A stretch of 64,000 bases of DNA from Bettongia penicillata ogilbyi. Lineage: Eukaryota > Chordata > Mammalia > Diprotodontia > Potoroidae. A program made the translations under genes and the position numbers. Positions within the stretch are counted from its first letter, which is position 1. The number at the start of each line of letters is the position of its first letter. The notes beneath the pieces are model-generated. The model was given only the letters and a program-made list of their open reading frames with translations. It was not told the origin of the DNA and searched no databases. The stretch is taken from contig JAJHZJ010000577.1 of the NCBI GenBank assembly GCA_023548195.1, positions 248,001 to 312,000 on the forward strand, read 5' to 3'. This document shows positions 42,243 through 52,759 of the stretch, one piece after another.

Positions 42243-42502
42243 AGCTGAGGCAACTAGGTGGATAGAATGCTGGGGGTCAAGAAGTTCCAAGTTAAATCTG
42301 GTCTCAATACCTACTAGCTGTGCGACCTTGGGAAAGGCACTTAGCTGTGACCTGCCTCAATTTCCTCATCTATAAAAGGGGTATAATAATAACACTTACC
42401 CCCAAAATTGTTTTGAAAACAACAATAGATAATATTTATGAAGTGCTTTGCAAACCTTGATGTGATATGTGAAAGCTAATTATTCTTTTTATCATCACCA
42501 TT
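42243..42502 (+). mobile_element. MIR/THER1-type CORE-SINE interrupted at its tail
   Basis: 'gaggcaactaggtggataga', 'gctgtgcgaccttgggaaag', 'cctcatctataaaaggggta', 'tgaagtgctttgcaaacctt' and 'atcatcaccatta' are in order. The next SINE inserted into its 3' TTA-rich end. Confidence 0.92.
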
Positions 42503-42514
42503 ACTATTACCAGA
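42503..42514. repeat. target-site duplication, left copy
   Basis: ACTATTACCAGA, matching 42820-42831 (ACTATTATCAGA) at 11 of 12 positions. Confidence 0.8.
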
Positions 42515-42819
42515 CAGCAGCTAGGTGGTGCAGTGGATAAAGCACCAGTGTAGGAGTCAGGAGGACCTGAGTTCAAAAGTTACCTCATATACTTGACACT
42601 CACTAGTTGTGTGACCTTGGGCAAGTCGCTTAACCCTAATTGCCTCATCCTGGATCATCATCCTGATGAATATCAGGTCACTGGATTCAGATGGCTCTGG
42701 AGGAGAAGTGAGGCTGGTGATCTGCACAGCCCTCCCTCACTCAAAACAAAGTCAAGTGCAAGTCATGTCATCATTTCTCTGATGGCATGGTCTTCTTTGG
42801 CAATAAAGAATGAACACAC
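42515..42819 (+). mobile_element. RTE-tailed tRNA/CORE-SINE (WSINE1-like), full length
   Basis: Head 'cagctaggtggtgcagtgga', B-box 'gagttcaaaagtt', CORE 'ccttgggcaagtcgcttaac', then a long tail with 'tcagatggctctggaggaga', 'agtcaagtgcaagtcatgtc' and 'gatggcatggtcttctttgg', ending in an ACA-rich end. The tail is shared with 45217-45535 and with the different-headed element at 50878-51137. The open frame at 42593-42877 is an artefact of this SINE. Confidence 0.94.
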
Positions 42820-42831
42820 ACTATTATCAGA
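42820..42831. repeat. target-site duplication, right copy
   Basis: ACTATTATCAGA, partner of 42503-42514. Confidence 0.8.
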
Positions 42832-42834
42832 ATT

Positions 42835-43220
42835 ATTGTTGATGGATGGTGGTGGTGACTCAGCACATGCTACTTAAGGAAATCCTTTGATCTGCTTCAA
42901 AATGTCACATTCCAGCTGCCTCCATGCCATGATGTGTTCCAGGCCACCTCCAGCTGGAACTCATGCTCCCCTTCAGGGACCTGGACTTCTGTTTAGTGAG
43001 CTCTTTGCTAATCCAAGTTGGACCTGGACTCATTGGACCACTTCACAGACATCTCCAAGTCATTAGAGTGTTTGCACCCTCTTCTCCCAAATCCTGGTTT
43101 TCCAACTCTAGCTTTAAGAACTGTATTCAATTAAACATTATCATTTCTTGAAAGAATGTTAGATCAATTGCCCTATTACTCCAATTACTCTTTCCTCCTC
43201 TGATTTCTCTGACCACCACT
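42835..43220. other. unassigned stretch
   Basis: Somewhat less AT-rich. An open frame at 42963-43151 has no domain. No repeat named. Confidence 0.4.
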
Positions 43221-43221
43221 C

Positions 43222-43388
43222 CCTTACAAATGTTGTTTTCCCATTTTAGAATGTAAACTCCTAGAGGTCAGGGACTATCTTGTTATATTTACATCTTTAA
43301 TATATTTATATCTCCATCACTTCATACAGTGTTTGACACATAGCATTTGATAAATGTCTTTTCATTTGTGCATTCATTCATTCTAAGT
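43222..43388 (+). mobile_element. L2 LINE 3' terminus
   Basis: 'tagaatgtaaactcctagag', 'gtcagggactatcttgttat' and 'gtgtttgacacatagcattt' end in 'gcattcattcattc'. Confidence 0.8.
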
Positions 43389-43419
43389 GTTAGAGAAATA
43401 TGAATTACTCCTAGAAAAC

Positions 43420-43600
43420 TTCACGTTAGAAGATACCTTAGAGATCGTCAAGATTAAATCCATCATTTAGGAGCTGAGGAAACTGAGGGTAAGAGAAATG
43501 AAATGATTTGACCCCATTCATACATATATTAAATGTGAGAGATGGGCCCCAAACTCAGGTCTTCTCATTCCAAATGTTGAGCTACTTGATTAGGTATTGC
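43420..43600 (-). mobile_element. MIR-type SINE
   Basis: Reverse-complement blocks: 'taggagctgaggaaactgag', 'gatttgaccccattcataca', 'ccaaactcaggtcttctcat', 'ccaaatgttgagctact'. Confidence 0.8.
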
Positions 43601-43604
43601 CATA

Positions 43605-44105
43605 TTTCAAATCTGAAATGTGACTCAGGCTCTTATGACTACTATGGGAAATGATAAACACCATATGATCCTGATGAAACATAGTCTAATCAGACACTGA
43701 AGAACTGTTGTTGTTTTGTAGCAAAGAGATATCTATTGCTTTTGCACAATTTAGTTTCATTGTGCTATATTATTTATAGCATATTATATTTTTAAAAACA
43801 ATATAGCTATGCTATATCTGTACATTGATTTTTGTCTTCGTGGGCTAAGTATCTAGTTGTGTCTCATAATATATGCAGATATATGTTTAATACTCATATA
43901 TATGCAGACACATATACAGGTACGTTTATATTTAACAAATAGGTATATGTTACTTATCTAATATATATATAATATGTAAATTATATGTTTAACAAATTTT
44001 TCTTGAATTGAAATACATGATAGACACATGAAATAAACAGATACACACATGCACACAAATAGAATGACAAGAGACAGAGACACAGAGACAAAAAGAGAGA
44101 TGCAC
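43605..44105. other. AT-rich stretch with TATA/CATA-rich low complexity
   Basis: 43860-43990 is TA-rich. 44040-44105 is ACA/GAGA-rich. No gene. Confidence 0.5.
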
Positions 44106-44109
44106 ACAG

Positions 44110-44248
44110 ATAGGAGCAAACTCTAAACTCAGAGTCAGGAGAAATGAGTTCAAGTACTTCCTCTGATTATGACTTGCTGTGTGGCCATGGTCAAGTCATA
44201 ACCTCTCTGAACTTCAATTTCCCAATCTGTAAAATGAAGACCATGATT
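44110..44248 (+). mobile_element. MIR-type SINE, 5' to CORE
   Basis: 'aaactcagagtcaggagaaa', 'ttgctgtgtggccatggtca', 'agtcataacctctctgaact' and 'caatctgtaaaatgaagacc' are in order. Confidence 0.82.
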
Positions 44249-44251
44249 AAG

Positions 44252-44495
44252 TGGAACAGAAGCTGGATATAGTGTCAGAGGATATGGGTTTTAATTACAC
44301 CTATACCACTTATGATCTCTATGACCTTGGGCAAGTCACTTAACCCTCTTTGTTTCATCATCTGTAAAATGATGGCATTGGACTAAATAATACAATCACC
44401 TGCCTCACAGGTTAGTTGTAAGGTTCAAAGAGGTAAGCATATGAAATACTTTCTGATCTTTACAATACTTTGGAAATTTCATTTATTATTTTATA
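44252..44495 (+). mobile_element. MIR/THER1-type CORE-SINE, full length
   Basis: 'gatatagtgtcagaggatat', 'gaccttgggcaagtcactta', 'catctgtaaaatgatggcat', 'acaggttagttgtaaggttc' and a TTATTATTT end are in order. It lies tandem to the previous copy. Confidence 0.9.
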
Positions 44496-44499
44496 AATG

Positions 44500-45205
44500 T
44501 TGAGATCAATAAGTAGAGTTTTAATTCTTTGTTTAGACACATGGTAAACATGAAAAATCATTTTACATTTAAAAAATTTGAACTTAAATTTTAAAATTTT
44601 CAAAATTTGTAATTAACTTTTTGTTTTAAGAAGTAGGGATCTTATTTAGGGTTATTAGGATGGGTTTAACCTGCGACCTCAGTCAAAATCTTCTCTAATA
44701 AGGCCTAAAGAATAATTGAAAGTTATTCCATCTGTAAAGAAACTTGTTAGTAATGGAGAAAGAAGATGAAAAAGCTGATAACTTATAGAGTGGGAGATGA
44801 TGGAAAAATGTAATTGAAACTCCCAAAAGGATGAGAAGGTTTGAGAAGGTGTGATCCACTCTGGTGAAGAGTTCGGCCATGGCCATGAACTTATAGGTCA
44901 GTCAAAAGGGTATTTAGTGGTATTTAGTGACTGGGTATATAGTGAGGAGAGAATGTAAGATTATGGCGATGTCTAACCTGAGGCAAAGTTTGTCATGTAT
45001 GGAACAAGAAACTCTTGAATTGGTATTCTGTGAGTTTCATCCTGTTTTAAACATTGCACAGTGTATAATGGTGTGTTCTATATGTGTTGTGTGTGGCGAG
45101 TATGCCTTTGTGCCATACTTAAACCTAAGGTATCATAGGGAAATCTAGTATATAACAATGTATAGTGAATAATTCTTATATATAACATATATTCACATTA
45201 ATATC
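44500..45205. other. unassigned stretch
   Basis: AT-rich. The open frame at 44927-45148 has no domain. Confidence 0.4.
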
Positions 45206-45206
45206 T

Positions 45207-45216
45207 TATATCCTAT
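45207..45216. repeat. target-site duplication, left copy
   Basis: TATATCCTAT, exactly repeated at 45536-45545. Confidence 0.85.
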
Positions 45217-45535
45217 ATGTGTGTGTTTGTCCTTCATTGCTGAAGAAGACCATGCCATCAGAGAAATAATGACATGACTTGCACTTGACTTTGTTTTGAG
45301 TGAAGGAGTGCTGTGCAGGTCACCGGCCTCACTTCTCCTCCAGAGCCATCTGAATCCAATGACCAGATATTCATCAAGATGACTGGAGATGACCCAGGAT
45401 GAGTCAGTTGGGGTTAAGTGACTTGCCCAAGGTCACACAATTAGTGAGTGCCAGGTGTCTGAGGTGAGATTTGAACTCAGGTCCTCCTGACTTCTGCACA
45501 GGTGCTCTATCCATTGCACCACCTAACTGCCCCCA
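45217..45535 (-). mobile_element. RTE-tailed tRNA/CORE-SINE (WSINE1-like), full length, 319 bp
   Basis: Read on the minus strand: head 'gcagttaggtggtgcaatgg', B-box 'gagttcaaatctcacc', CORE 'ccttgggcaagtcacttaac', then the tail with 'tcagatggctctggaggaga' and 'gatggcatggtcttcttcag', ending 'gacaaacacacac'. Exact 10-bp TSDs define both ends. Confidence 0.96.
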
Positions 45536-45545
45536 TATATCCTAT
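45536..45545. repeat. target-site duplication, right copy
   Basis: Second exact TATATCCTAT. Confidence 0.85.
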
Positions 45546-46955
45546 GATCAATTGATGAGATATGTAACATATTGAATATGTATATTACATGATTATATAA
45601 TGTATTATAACATGCTAACAGATAGGTATATATGGCATATTTATCATATTAATATCATAACATCATATAGATATACATATACACATATCCATATCTATCT
45701 ACCTGTCCTGAGATATAGTGATAAGAGGAAGTATGGAATAGCTCCACTATAAGGCTGTCAGTTTCAGAGAAGTTGCTGAGTTACATTGATGGATGGAGTT
45801 TCCTCTCTTTTTGCCAATGAGATCATAGGTCTAGTTTTAACCTCTCTGCTGCAATACAGGATAATCTTTGTATTTCATAATGTGAAAAACATTACTGTAA
45901 AAAAAGTTTCCTATAGGCTATTGATTACTCAGGCAATATATAATCTTGGCCTTGGTCTTTAATTTCTCCTACTCTTGATCTTGGAAGTATAAGATGCTTT
46001 TGGTCACATAAGACATGTACATCTACATGGATTGTCTGATTATATAGACATGCAAGACTCCGGGCTGTTTGCCTTGAGGAGAGCAAAAGAGATGTGAGTG
46101 AGCACTTGCTCCTTCCTCATAGGGCTATCAGATTAGATTTAGATTTATCTGCCACATACTATGCCCCCCACTCCTACCCTGCTAATGGTCCAGGTTAGAA
46201 TAAATGCTATATCATTGGTCAGTCTTAAGGGGAAGGGTAGCCCTAAGCTTATATATAGCACTTTGGTTCTTTCCCACTAAACGTTCATCACACAAAAGAT
46301 CATAAGAAAATGCCTTTATCTAAGAAAATGGTAAATAGAAATTGGAGAAATTATACAGACTTGCATGTTCCAGGATATAGACAAGAGCAAATAAGTCATT
46401 TCGATGAGGATAAAATAAGATCTTAGCTCAAACTAAGAGAGTGAAGATCTAATCTCACCCAAGGAGAAGTTCTCTCTCTGGTCTCTAGGGAGGCAAGCTA
46501 AAAATCAGGCCATGTTGAGGAGTCCATTTTCCTAACATGTCTGTAGTTTCCAAATTCTTTCTCTCTTTCTCAATATTTATCTCCTTAAGAGTTTCTGGAT
46601 TGATACATCTCTTTTTCAAGATGCTCCGATCCTAAGTTCACACCTTACACAGAAACACAATATTGATTCTTTATTTTCTCCATCGACTAGGAGCCATGTC
46701 TAACTTCTACATATACAGCAGTATGAAAAATACCTCAGGCTTAGCTTGGTCAAAGTAACAATTCTAACATTTTTCTGTGAAGAAGTCTGATATTTAGACT
46801 GGGTGAATAAGTGAAATCTTGAAATATCTATACCTATATCTATATATTTCCCAAAAATATTCCCTTTCCTTCCCTACTACTGAACAGCAGAAGACATAAG
46901 TGTTTGAAAAATGACTCTAGGATAACTTTTAAGCAGAATATATTTTGCTTTCAAA
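45546..46955. other. unassigned stretch
   Basis: 45546-45710 is TA-rich. 45815-45836 ('caatgagatcataggtct') shares a short block with 10275-10290 ('caatgaaatcacaggtct'), so a degraded repeat is possible. No gene. Confidence 0.4.
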
Positions 46956-46959
46956 TTTT

Positions 46960-47420
46960 TTCTTGACCAATGCATATTTTTTACAAAAAACATTTTTAAC
47001 CTCATTGAATTTCATGGCGTTATATGCAAAATTCCTTGCTTAGTGGTAGTAGTATCCTTATGCAATTAATTTCATTACTAAAGAAATCTCACGTTCTACT
47101 AATGAATCTTCTGAATTTGTTGAAGTTGTTTTTATGAGTCAGATAACCATGACAGCTTCTACAAAGTGAAATTGAACTTAAAAAACTGTGCTCTGCTGCA
47201 TATAATTATTCAGCAGCCAGAATATTAATGTAAATGTCTATAGGTTGTTAAGCTGAAAATCACAGGAATCATTCAATTGCTTTTTACAGAACTTGTGAAA
47301 CATTTAAAAATTATGACCACGGGTTCTTAAATTGCTTAAAAAGCATCTTGTACAAATAAAGTATTGGAAGTGATTGGATTTTAAGTGTGTTACTGAAATA
47401 GAGAAAAGAAAGCTATTCAT
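46960..47420. promoter_or_regulatory. candidate conserved non-coding element
   Basis: Long repeat-free stretch with AT-rich homeodomain-type motifs ('caattaatttcattac' near 47062, 'cataattattcagcagcc' near 47200, 'aatattaatgtaaatg'). It looks single-copy. Inference only. Confidence 0.25.
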
Positions 47421-47489
47421 AATAAACTGTTTGTCACTGAATCTCAGTTAATGGAAAAAAAATGTAGCTCCTAGTATCCGCAGAGCATT

Positions 47490-47785
47490 CAATGGTCTTC
47501 TATCATCTCCTCTACCAGCACACTTCAAGGCTTGTATTTAAGCTGCACTCCAGACTCCCTCTACTGTATGTACTCCTTTACTGAGTACCTTTTTCTACAC
47601 TCTTTGCTCCTATTTAGTTTTCTTTTATGTATTATCTTTTATGTATTGTTGTATATTAGGATGCAAGCTTTCTGAAGGCAGAGGCTTTCTTTCTATTTGT
47701 ATCTGTATTTCCAATGCTTAGTACAATGCCTGACTGAAAGTTAAGTGCCTAGTAAATGCTTATAGCCTGACTGATGGATATCTCT
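47490..47785 (+). mobile_element. L2 LINE 3' end
   Basis: 'caaggcttgtatttaagctg', 'aggatgcaagctttctgaag', 'gcagaggctttctttctatt' and 'agtacaatgcctgactgaaa' end in 'ctagtaaatgcttatagcct'. Confidence 0.8.
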
Positions 47786-47789
47786 TGCT

Positions 47790-48230
47790 GTTTTACGCAT
47801 CTCTTGATGTTAATAATTAAAGAGTTATGAAATAAATTCATCTGCATGATTAAATCTTTCAAGGAATCATACATTTTAAAAATAATATTTGGGATCATTT
47901 TGTTTTGAAGGAGAGACTTTTAGGTGCCATTTTGCTCTAAAGAATCTGTGAGAAAGACATCCATGATGAAGGTAAAAGAAGGGAACATGCCCATTTTTGC
48001 AAATAATATTCTAGAACAAGCCATATTATACAGTCACACAGAGGACTGAAGGTACAGAAAATACAAGAACATGCCATGCAACATTTAAGTACATAAATCT
48101 GTTTTCCCTCCATTGATTACTGTTTTATGAAGTGGTGCTTACAATCTTCCATATACTTCTCCATAAGAATTTCTGCAAAAAGTTTATATTCTAAGCCAAT
48201 ATTGCCATTGGATGACAAAGCTCTGCTTGG
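47790..48230. other. unassigned stretch
   Basis: No repeat or coding region recognised. Confidence 0.4.
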
Positions 48231-48232
48231 CA

Positions 48233-48415
48233 AGGTGGATAGGGAACTGGATTTGGAATCAGAAAGATCTCACTCACGTAATTACTAGGTATGTGGCTCT
48301 GGAGAAGTCACTAAACTGCTCTGGGTATAAGTGTATTCATGTATAAAATCAAAAGATTGAATTTGATGGTCTTGAAAGTCCCTCCCAACTATATAGATCT
48401 ATGATTCTGAGGAGA
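48233..48415 (+). mobile_element. MIR-type SINE variant
   Basis: 'aaggtggatagggaactgga', 'tggctctggagaagtcacta', 'ttcatgtataaaatcaaaag' and 'agtccctcccaactatatag' end in 'ctatgattct'. Confidence 0.85.
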
Positions 48416-48859
48416 TAAAATATTTTCTGACTTGTTTGTGAGATCTTTTTGTTATATCATGTGATATTTGATTTCTATGGGTTGAACTTCTTTGGGTAAT
48501 AGTCTGTATTGATATCTGCTCTTTTATTTATTTCCCACCATTGAACATGTCCCAAGTAGAAAATAGGCTAGTTTAATCCTGTGTTCTCTAACTTTCTTAT
48601 TCCATGAATTCAAAATAGATAAAAAAAGGGTTTGAGGCAATGAAGAATCAGAGTTGTATCTCTGCTGCTCTACAAAAAGTCAAAATGTATTCTGACAATA
48701 AATATTCATTAGTCAAGATTGAGTAAAGTCACAATTGGTTTTCCTGAACTTCAGGAGTCTAGGACTTTTTTACTTGCAAAGTTCGATTATAAAGACAAAC
48801 TCTTATGACCTATTTTGTGGATGTATGGTTATCGTTTTTTAAATCAGCCTAAATTTTTC

Positions 48860-49640
48860 TTCAGGAAACAGTGGATCCCTCATTATTTTAAACTTTTTAT
48901 CATTTTATTTTTATTTCATTTTTTCTCAATTAAGTGTAAACAAAGATATTTTAACATTCATTTAAAAAATCGAGTTCCAAATTCTCTTCCTGCCTCCCAG
49001 TCTTCATTCCTCTTTGAGAAGCAATTTGATATACATTATACATAAACAGTCATACCAAACATTTCCATATTAGCCATGTTGCAAAAGAAAACATGGACCA
49101 AAAATCCAAGAATAATAAGAAAAAATACACTTCAATATGCATTCAGACTTCATCAGTTCTTTCTCTGGACATGAATAGCATTTTTCATTATAAGTCCTTC
49201 AGAATAGTTTAGGATCATTATATTGCTAAGAATAAGAATTACTAAGTGATTCACAAATGATCACTGTGCAATGTTGCCATGACTGTGTGCAATGTTCTCT
49301 TGGTTTTAGTCATTTCACTTTGCATCAGTTCATGTAAGGTTTTCCAAATTTTTTTTCTGAAAGCACTCTGCTCATCATTTTTTATAGCACAATAGTATTC
49401 CATCGCAATCATATACCACAGCTTGTTCAGTCATTCCCCAATTGATGAACATCCCTTTAACTTCCAATTCTTTGCCATCACAAAAGAACAACCCAGAAAA
49501 TTTTTGTACATTTCCTTTTTCTATTTTCTTTTGTCTCTTTGGGGTTTAGACCTAGTAGTCATATTGCTAGATCAAAGGTTATTTTAGACTATTTTCTGTT
49601 TGAGGAGTTTGCATATCCTTGATTACTCAGCAGTGACTTC
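48860..49640 (-). mobile_element. L1 LINE 3'-UTR fragment
   Basis: Reverse-complement L1 3'-terminal blocks in order: 'tttcactttgcatcagttca', 'gcacaatagtattccatcgc', 'ataccacagcttgttcagtc', 'attccccaattgatgaacat', 'tttgtacatttccttttt', 'gggtttagacctagtagtca'. The T-rich left side (48890-48930) is the reversed 3' end. Confidence 0.85.
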
Positions 49641-49644
49641 ACCC

Positions 49645-50870
49645 ATTCAATGTCAAAAGCATTTATAGTCATCACATATTATGCTGTTCTGATTTATTTG
49701 TTCTTGTCTTCATATATCATGTTCTGAAGGACTCTGACTAACATTGTAATATACATCAGTTCAATTCTTGATTCTGTGGTGTCTCCATCCCAGTGCATTA
49801 GACCTAATAGTTCAAGGTATAGAAACACTAAATGGTGTTTTTCCATGTACTACCCTAAAACTGAACCTGGATGAAAACAGATAGAAGAGATTTCACAATA
49901 ATCTTGGAAATTATGTTTAAAACAATGTTAATTGAGTGAATATAATTTCTGGTCCTCAAAACTTTGGAAAGAGTGTTTTGTAAATATTGTCATGTGGAGC
50001 TTTTATGTTATGGGGAATATTAATTTTTAAGATAGTATCTGGTCATGTGGAACAAAAAAGTGAGCAAAAAATCAGAATGAAATGATCAAAGCCCTAGTGT
50101 GACATCCAGGAAATGAATAACTAAACCCAGTCTTAAAGAACATAATTCAACAAGCAGAGTAGTTATGGCAATAATAAGATTTTTTTAAGCACAGATGTTT
50201 AGCCAGAGCCATAGAGATAATTAAATGACTTCGGGTCTTTACATCCTGGAAAATATTTATTTAATTATGCTCATATCATATTCTTATGTTGATTAGTTAA
50301 TTCTCTTTTGGTTCTGGTACCAAAGTTTCCTGTCCTTACTAGCCAAAGAAGACCCCTGGAGTCATTCAGATAAGCAATGCAACTTCTCTACTGAGAGTTA
50401 CTAAAAAAACTTTGATGCACCCTGTGATGTCTCATCTTGGCATGACTGATTCTGGGTTCTTGGAGGTCATGCTTGCAAAACCCAAATTCTGTCAAGCTAG
50501 AAAGGCTTCAGGTAGGAGATATACAATGAAGTGTATGTCTGTTTTTTCAGAACATCCTAATTAAATCTGGAGATGCTTAACACCAGATTAAGCACAGGCT
50601 AATGAATCTTTCAGTCACAAGAAGTCTGATATATCATCTCCTAATTTGTAGAGGATTTGTAATCTGCATCAATGGTGGTATTACACAAATTGAAAAGAAA
50701 TCACAGATTCTTGAAATTTTGAAGTATTTCATAAATAAGTTGTATGGAGACTATTTAGATGATGGTCTTGGAGAGTTTGGACACAGTATCAATGACTATG
50801 GTTGTTAATGATGTGGAAGCCCTTTTATTAGCAACTTGAAAGGAAAGTGAAGTGGTTGGTGACCAGGTCA
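49645..50870. other. unassigned stretch
   Basis: No nameable repeat. The open frame at 50602-50808 has no domain. Confidence 0.4.
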
Positions 50871-50877
50871 GGCCTAT

Positions 50878-51137
50878 TCAATGAATGGGTGTTGCCTCAC
50901 CCTAAGTGAGTATCTGCAAAGACCTAAAGGCCTAAAGGACCCAAGGTCTCCCGGTGCATTCTGGGTCATCTTCAGTCATCCTGAGGAATACCTGATCACT
51001 GGATTCAGATGGCTCTGGAGGAGAAGTGAGGCTGATTACCTGCATAGCCCTCCCTCACTCAAAGCAAAGTCAAGTACAAGTCATGTCATCATTTCTCTGA
51101 TGGCATGGTCTTCTTTGGCAATGAAGGATGAACACAA
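50878..51137 (+). mobile_element. RTE-tail family element (subfamily 1), non-SINE head
   Basis: 5' part: 'caatgaatgggtgttgcctc', 'accctaagtgagtatctgca', 'aggtctcccggtgcattctg'. 3' part: 'tcagatggctctggaggaga' through 'ggcatggtcttctttggcaa'. The 3' ~190 bp is nearly identical to the WSINE1-like tails at 42640-42819 and 45217-45400, but there is no tRNA-like head. It may be the 3' end of the partner RTE LINE or a chimeric SINE. The open frame at 50881-51156 is an artefact. Confidence 0.8.
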
Positions 51138-51374
51138 ATCTGCCACTAAAATTTGATGGAAATTTGATAGGGCAAGAGTATTTCTGGCAAGTTACACTAA
51201 ATGTATTGATCTTATTGTACTGACCAAAGAACCATTCATTACACTAACCTCAGATCCCATGGGTGTTTCTATTAAAATAGTTGTAAAGGCTTAAGACAAC
51301 TAAAGTATATAAAACTATGAATAAACTTACTTTTCTAAAGACCATGTTGGTTGAAGGTATATTATGAATGCATA

Positions 51375-51462
51375 ATTAATCAATAAAATCAATAAACATT
51401 TATTAAGCTTCTACTAGTTGCCAGGTACCATGCTAAACAACTATACAAATACACATACAAAG
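51375..51462 (+). repeat. family A head fragment
   Basis: 'aatcaataaacatttattaa', 'gcttctactagttgccaggt' and 'accatgctaaacaactatac' match the family A head. Confidence 0.75.
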
Positions 51463-51464
51463 TT

Positions 51465-52330
51465 TTTTTCCCACACACATTTTAAAAAATATATGTAACT
51501 CTATAACAGATGAAGATAACTATGTCATTAAGAAGATAATCTTGTCCAACAATATTTCTAGTCCCTCAATTTTCTTGCTGATTCCTTTCATAGATGTGAA
51601 ATTGCCCTAACTGAGAACTATCATTGCAGTTTTGAACATGATCTCTGTAAATTAATTTCCTTTTATTGCTCAAAGTTGGGATTGGATATTACCTAGGGTT
51701 GCAGTGATTTTATTTAGACATCCTTTGGAGTAGTAAAAGTAAAGAAAAACACCTTTTGCCTTTATTGCTTTTCTTATTTTTTCTTTGCTATCGGCAGGAT
51801 GTTTTACCTTCTTCAAAAATAAAACATTATTTTTTCATTCCAGCTTCACTCCATGTTAACCTCACATCTAGGACTCTGGGATTTTGGAGGGGACCAGAAT
51901 ATTAAATAGGAACCTTAAAAGTACCAAGGACAGTAACTGAATGAGTATTCTGGAAGTATGAGTTACATTAAGATCCCTTTCTTTCTTTTTTTTTTTTTTT
52001 TTAATAAACTGTCTTTTCCTTTTCTGGTATGTCACTTAGGAGGAAAAAAAAAAACAACTTCCATGTAGAAAAATGGAGATTCATTATTCTGACTGGTACT
52101 TTGTGTCTATATGTACATATTGTATTTGATGGAAAAACACACCTTTACAGAAAAACAGACTACAAGATGTTTTCCTTTGACCTTTCTGAGTAAGGCATGT
52201 GGAAGTCACACGTTCTCAGGTAATAGAAAGAACATACAAAGAGATAAGAATCTTTACACCTACGCTGTGTTCCTATTTTTTCAGCCTTAGGAGAAATCCT
52301 CTTGTGTTTTTTTTTCTATTGAGTAAACAA
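51465..52330. other. unassigned stretch
   Basis: It contains a T17 run at about 51987-52003. No repeat or gene recognised. Confidence 0.4.
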
Positions 52331-52332
52331 GA

Positions 52333-52495
52333 AGCAGTGGAAATAGCGAAGCTTCTGCAATTAGAACAGTTGCATCCAAATCTCACCTCTGGCACTCACT
52401 GCTTCACTTAGCTTTCTTGGTTCCTCAGCTGTAAAATGAAGGGCCAGGTTGCTTCTGAAGTGTTCTGTAACTCTAGATCTGTAATGCTATAACCG
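52333..52495 (+). mobile_element. MIR-type SINE variant
   Basis: 'acagttgcatccaaatctca', 'ttcacttagctttcttggtt', 'cctcagctgtaaaatgaagg' and 'ctagatctgtaatgctat' are in order. Confidence 0.75.
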
Positions 52496-52687
52496 AAGCA
52501 GATCCAAATCATAGAAGAAGCAAACTTTCAAATTTCTTCTGTTTAAAAGAATATTTTACCAGGGATTGTTAAACAAACAAATTTCACACAAAACAATTGG
52601 ACCTATGAATTTTTGTATGTTATATTATTTCTGTGCTTTTATGCTTTAATCTATGAGATTTTGTTTAGGAGAAAATTTGTGTTAGAA

Positions 52688-52757
52688 TATGTATATGTGT
52701 GTGTATGTATATGTGTGTATGTATATGTATACATATATACATATACATATATATGGA
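52688..52757. repeat. TG/TA alternating tract with a palindromic core
   Basis: TGTATG-rich run turning into CATATA-rich sequence around 'atgtatacatatatacat', so the two halves are self-complementary. Confidence 0.9.
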
Positions 52758-52759
52758 AA

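Noticed and set aside
42593..42877. A 94-residue frame nearly repeated at 50881-51156
   Set aside because: Both are translations of the shared RTE-like tail; the similarity is of DNA repeats, not of a protein family.
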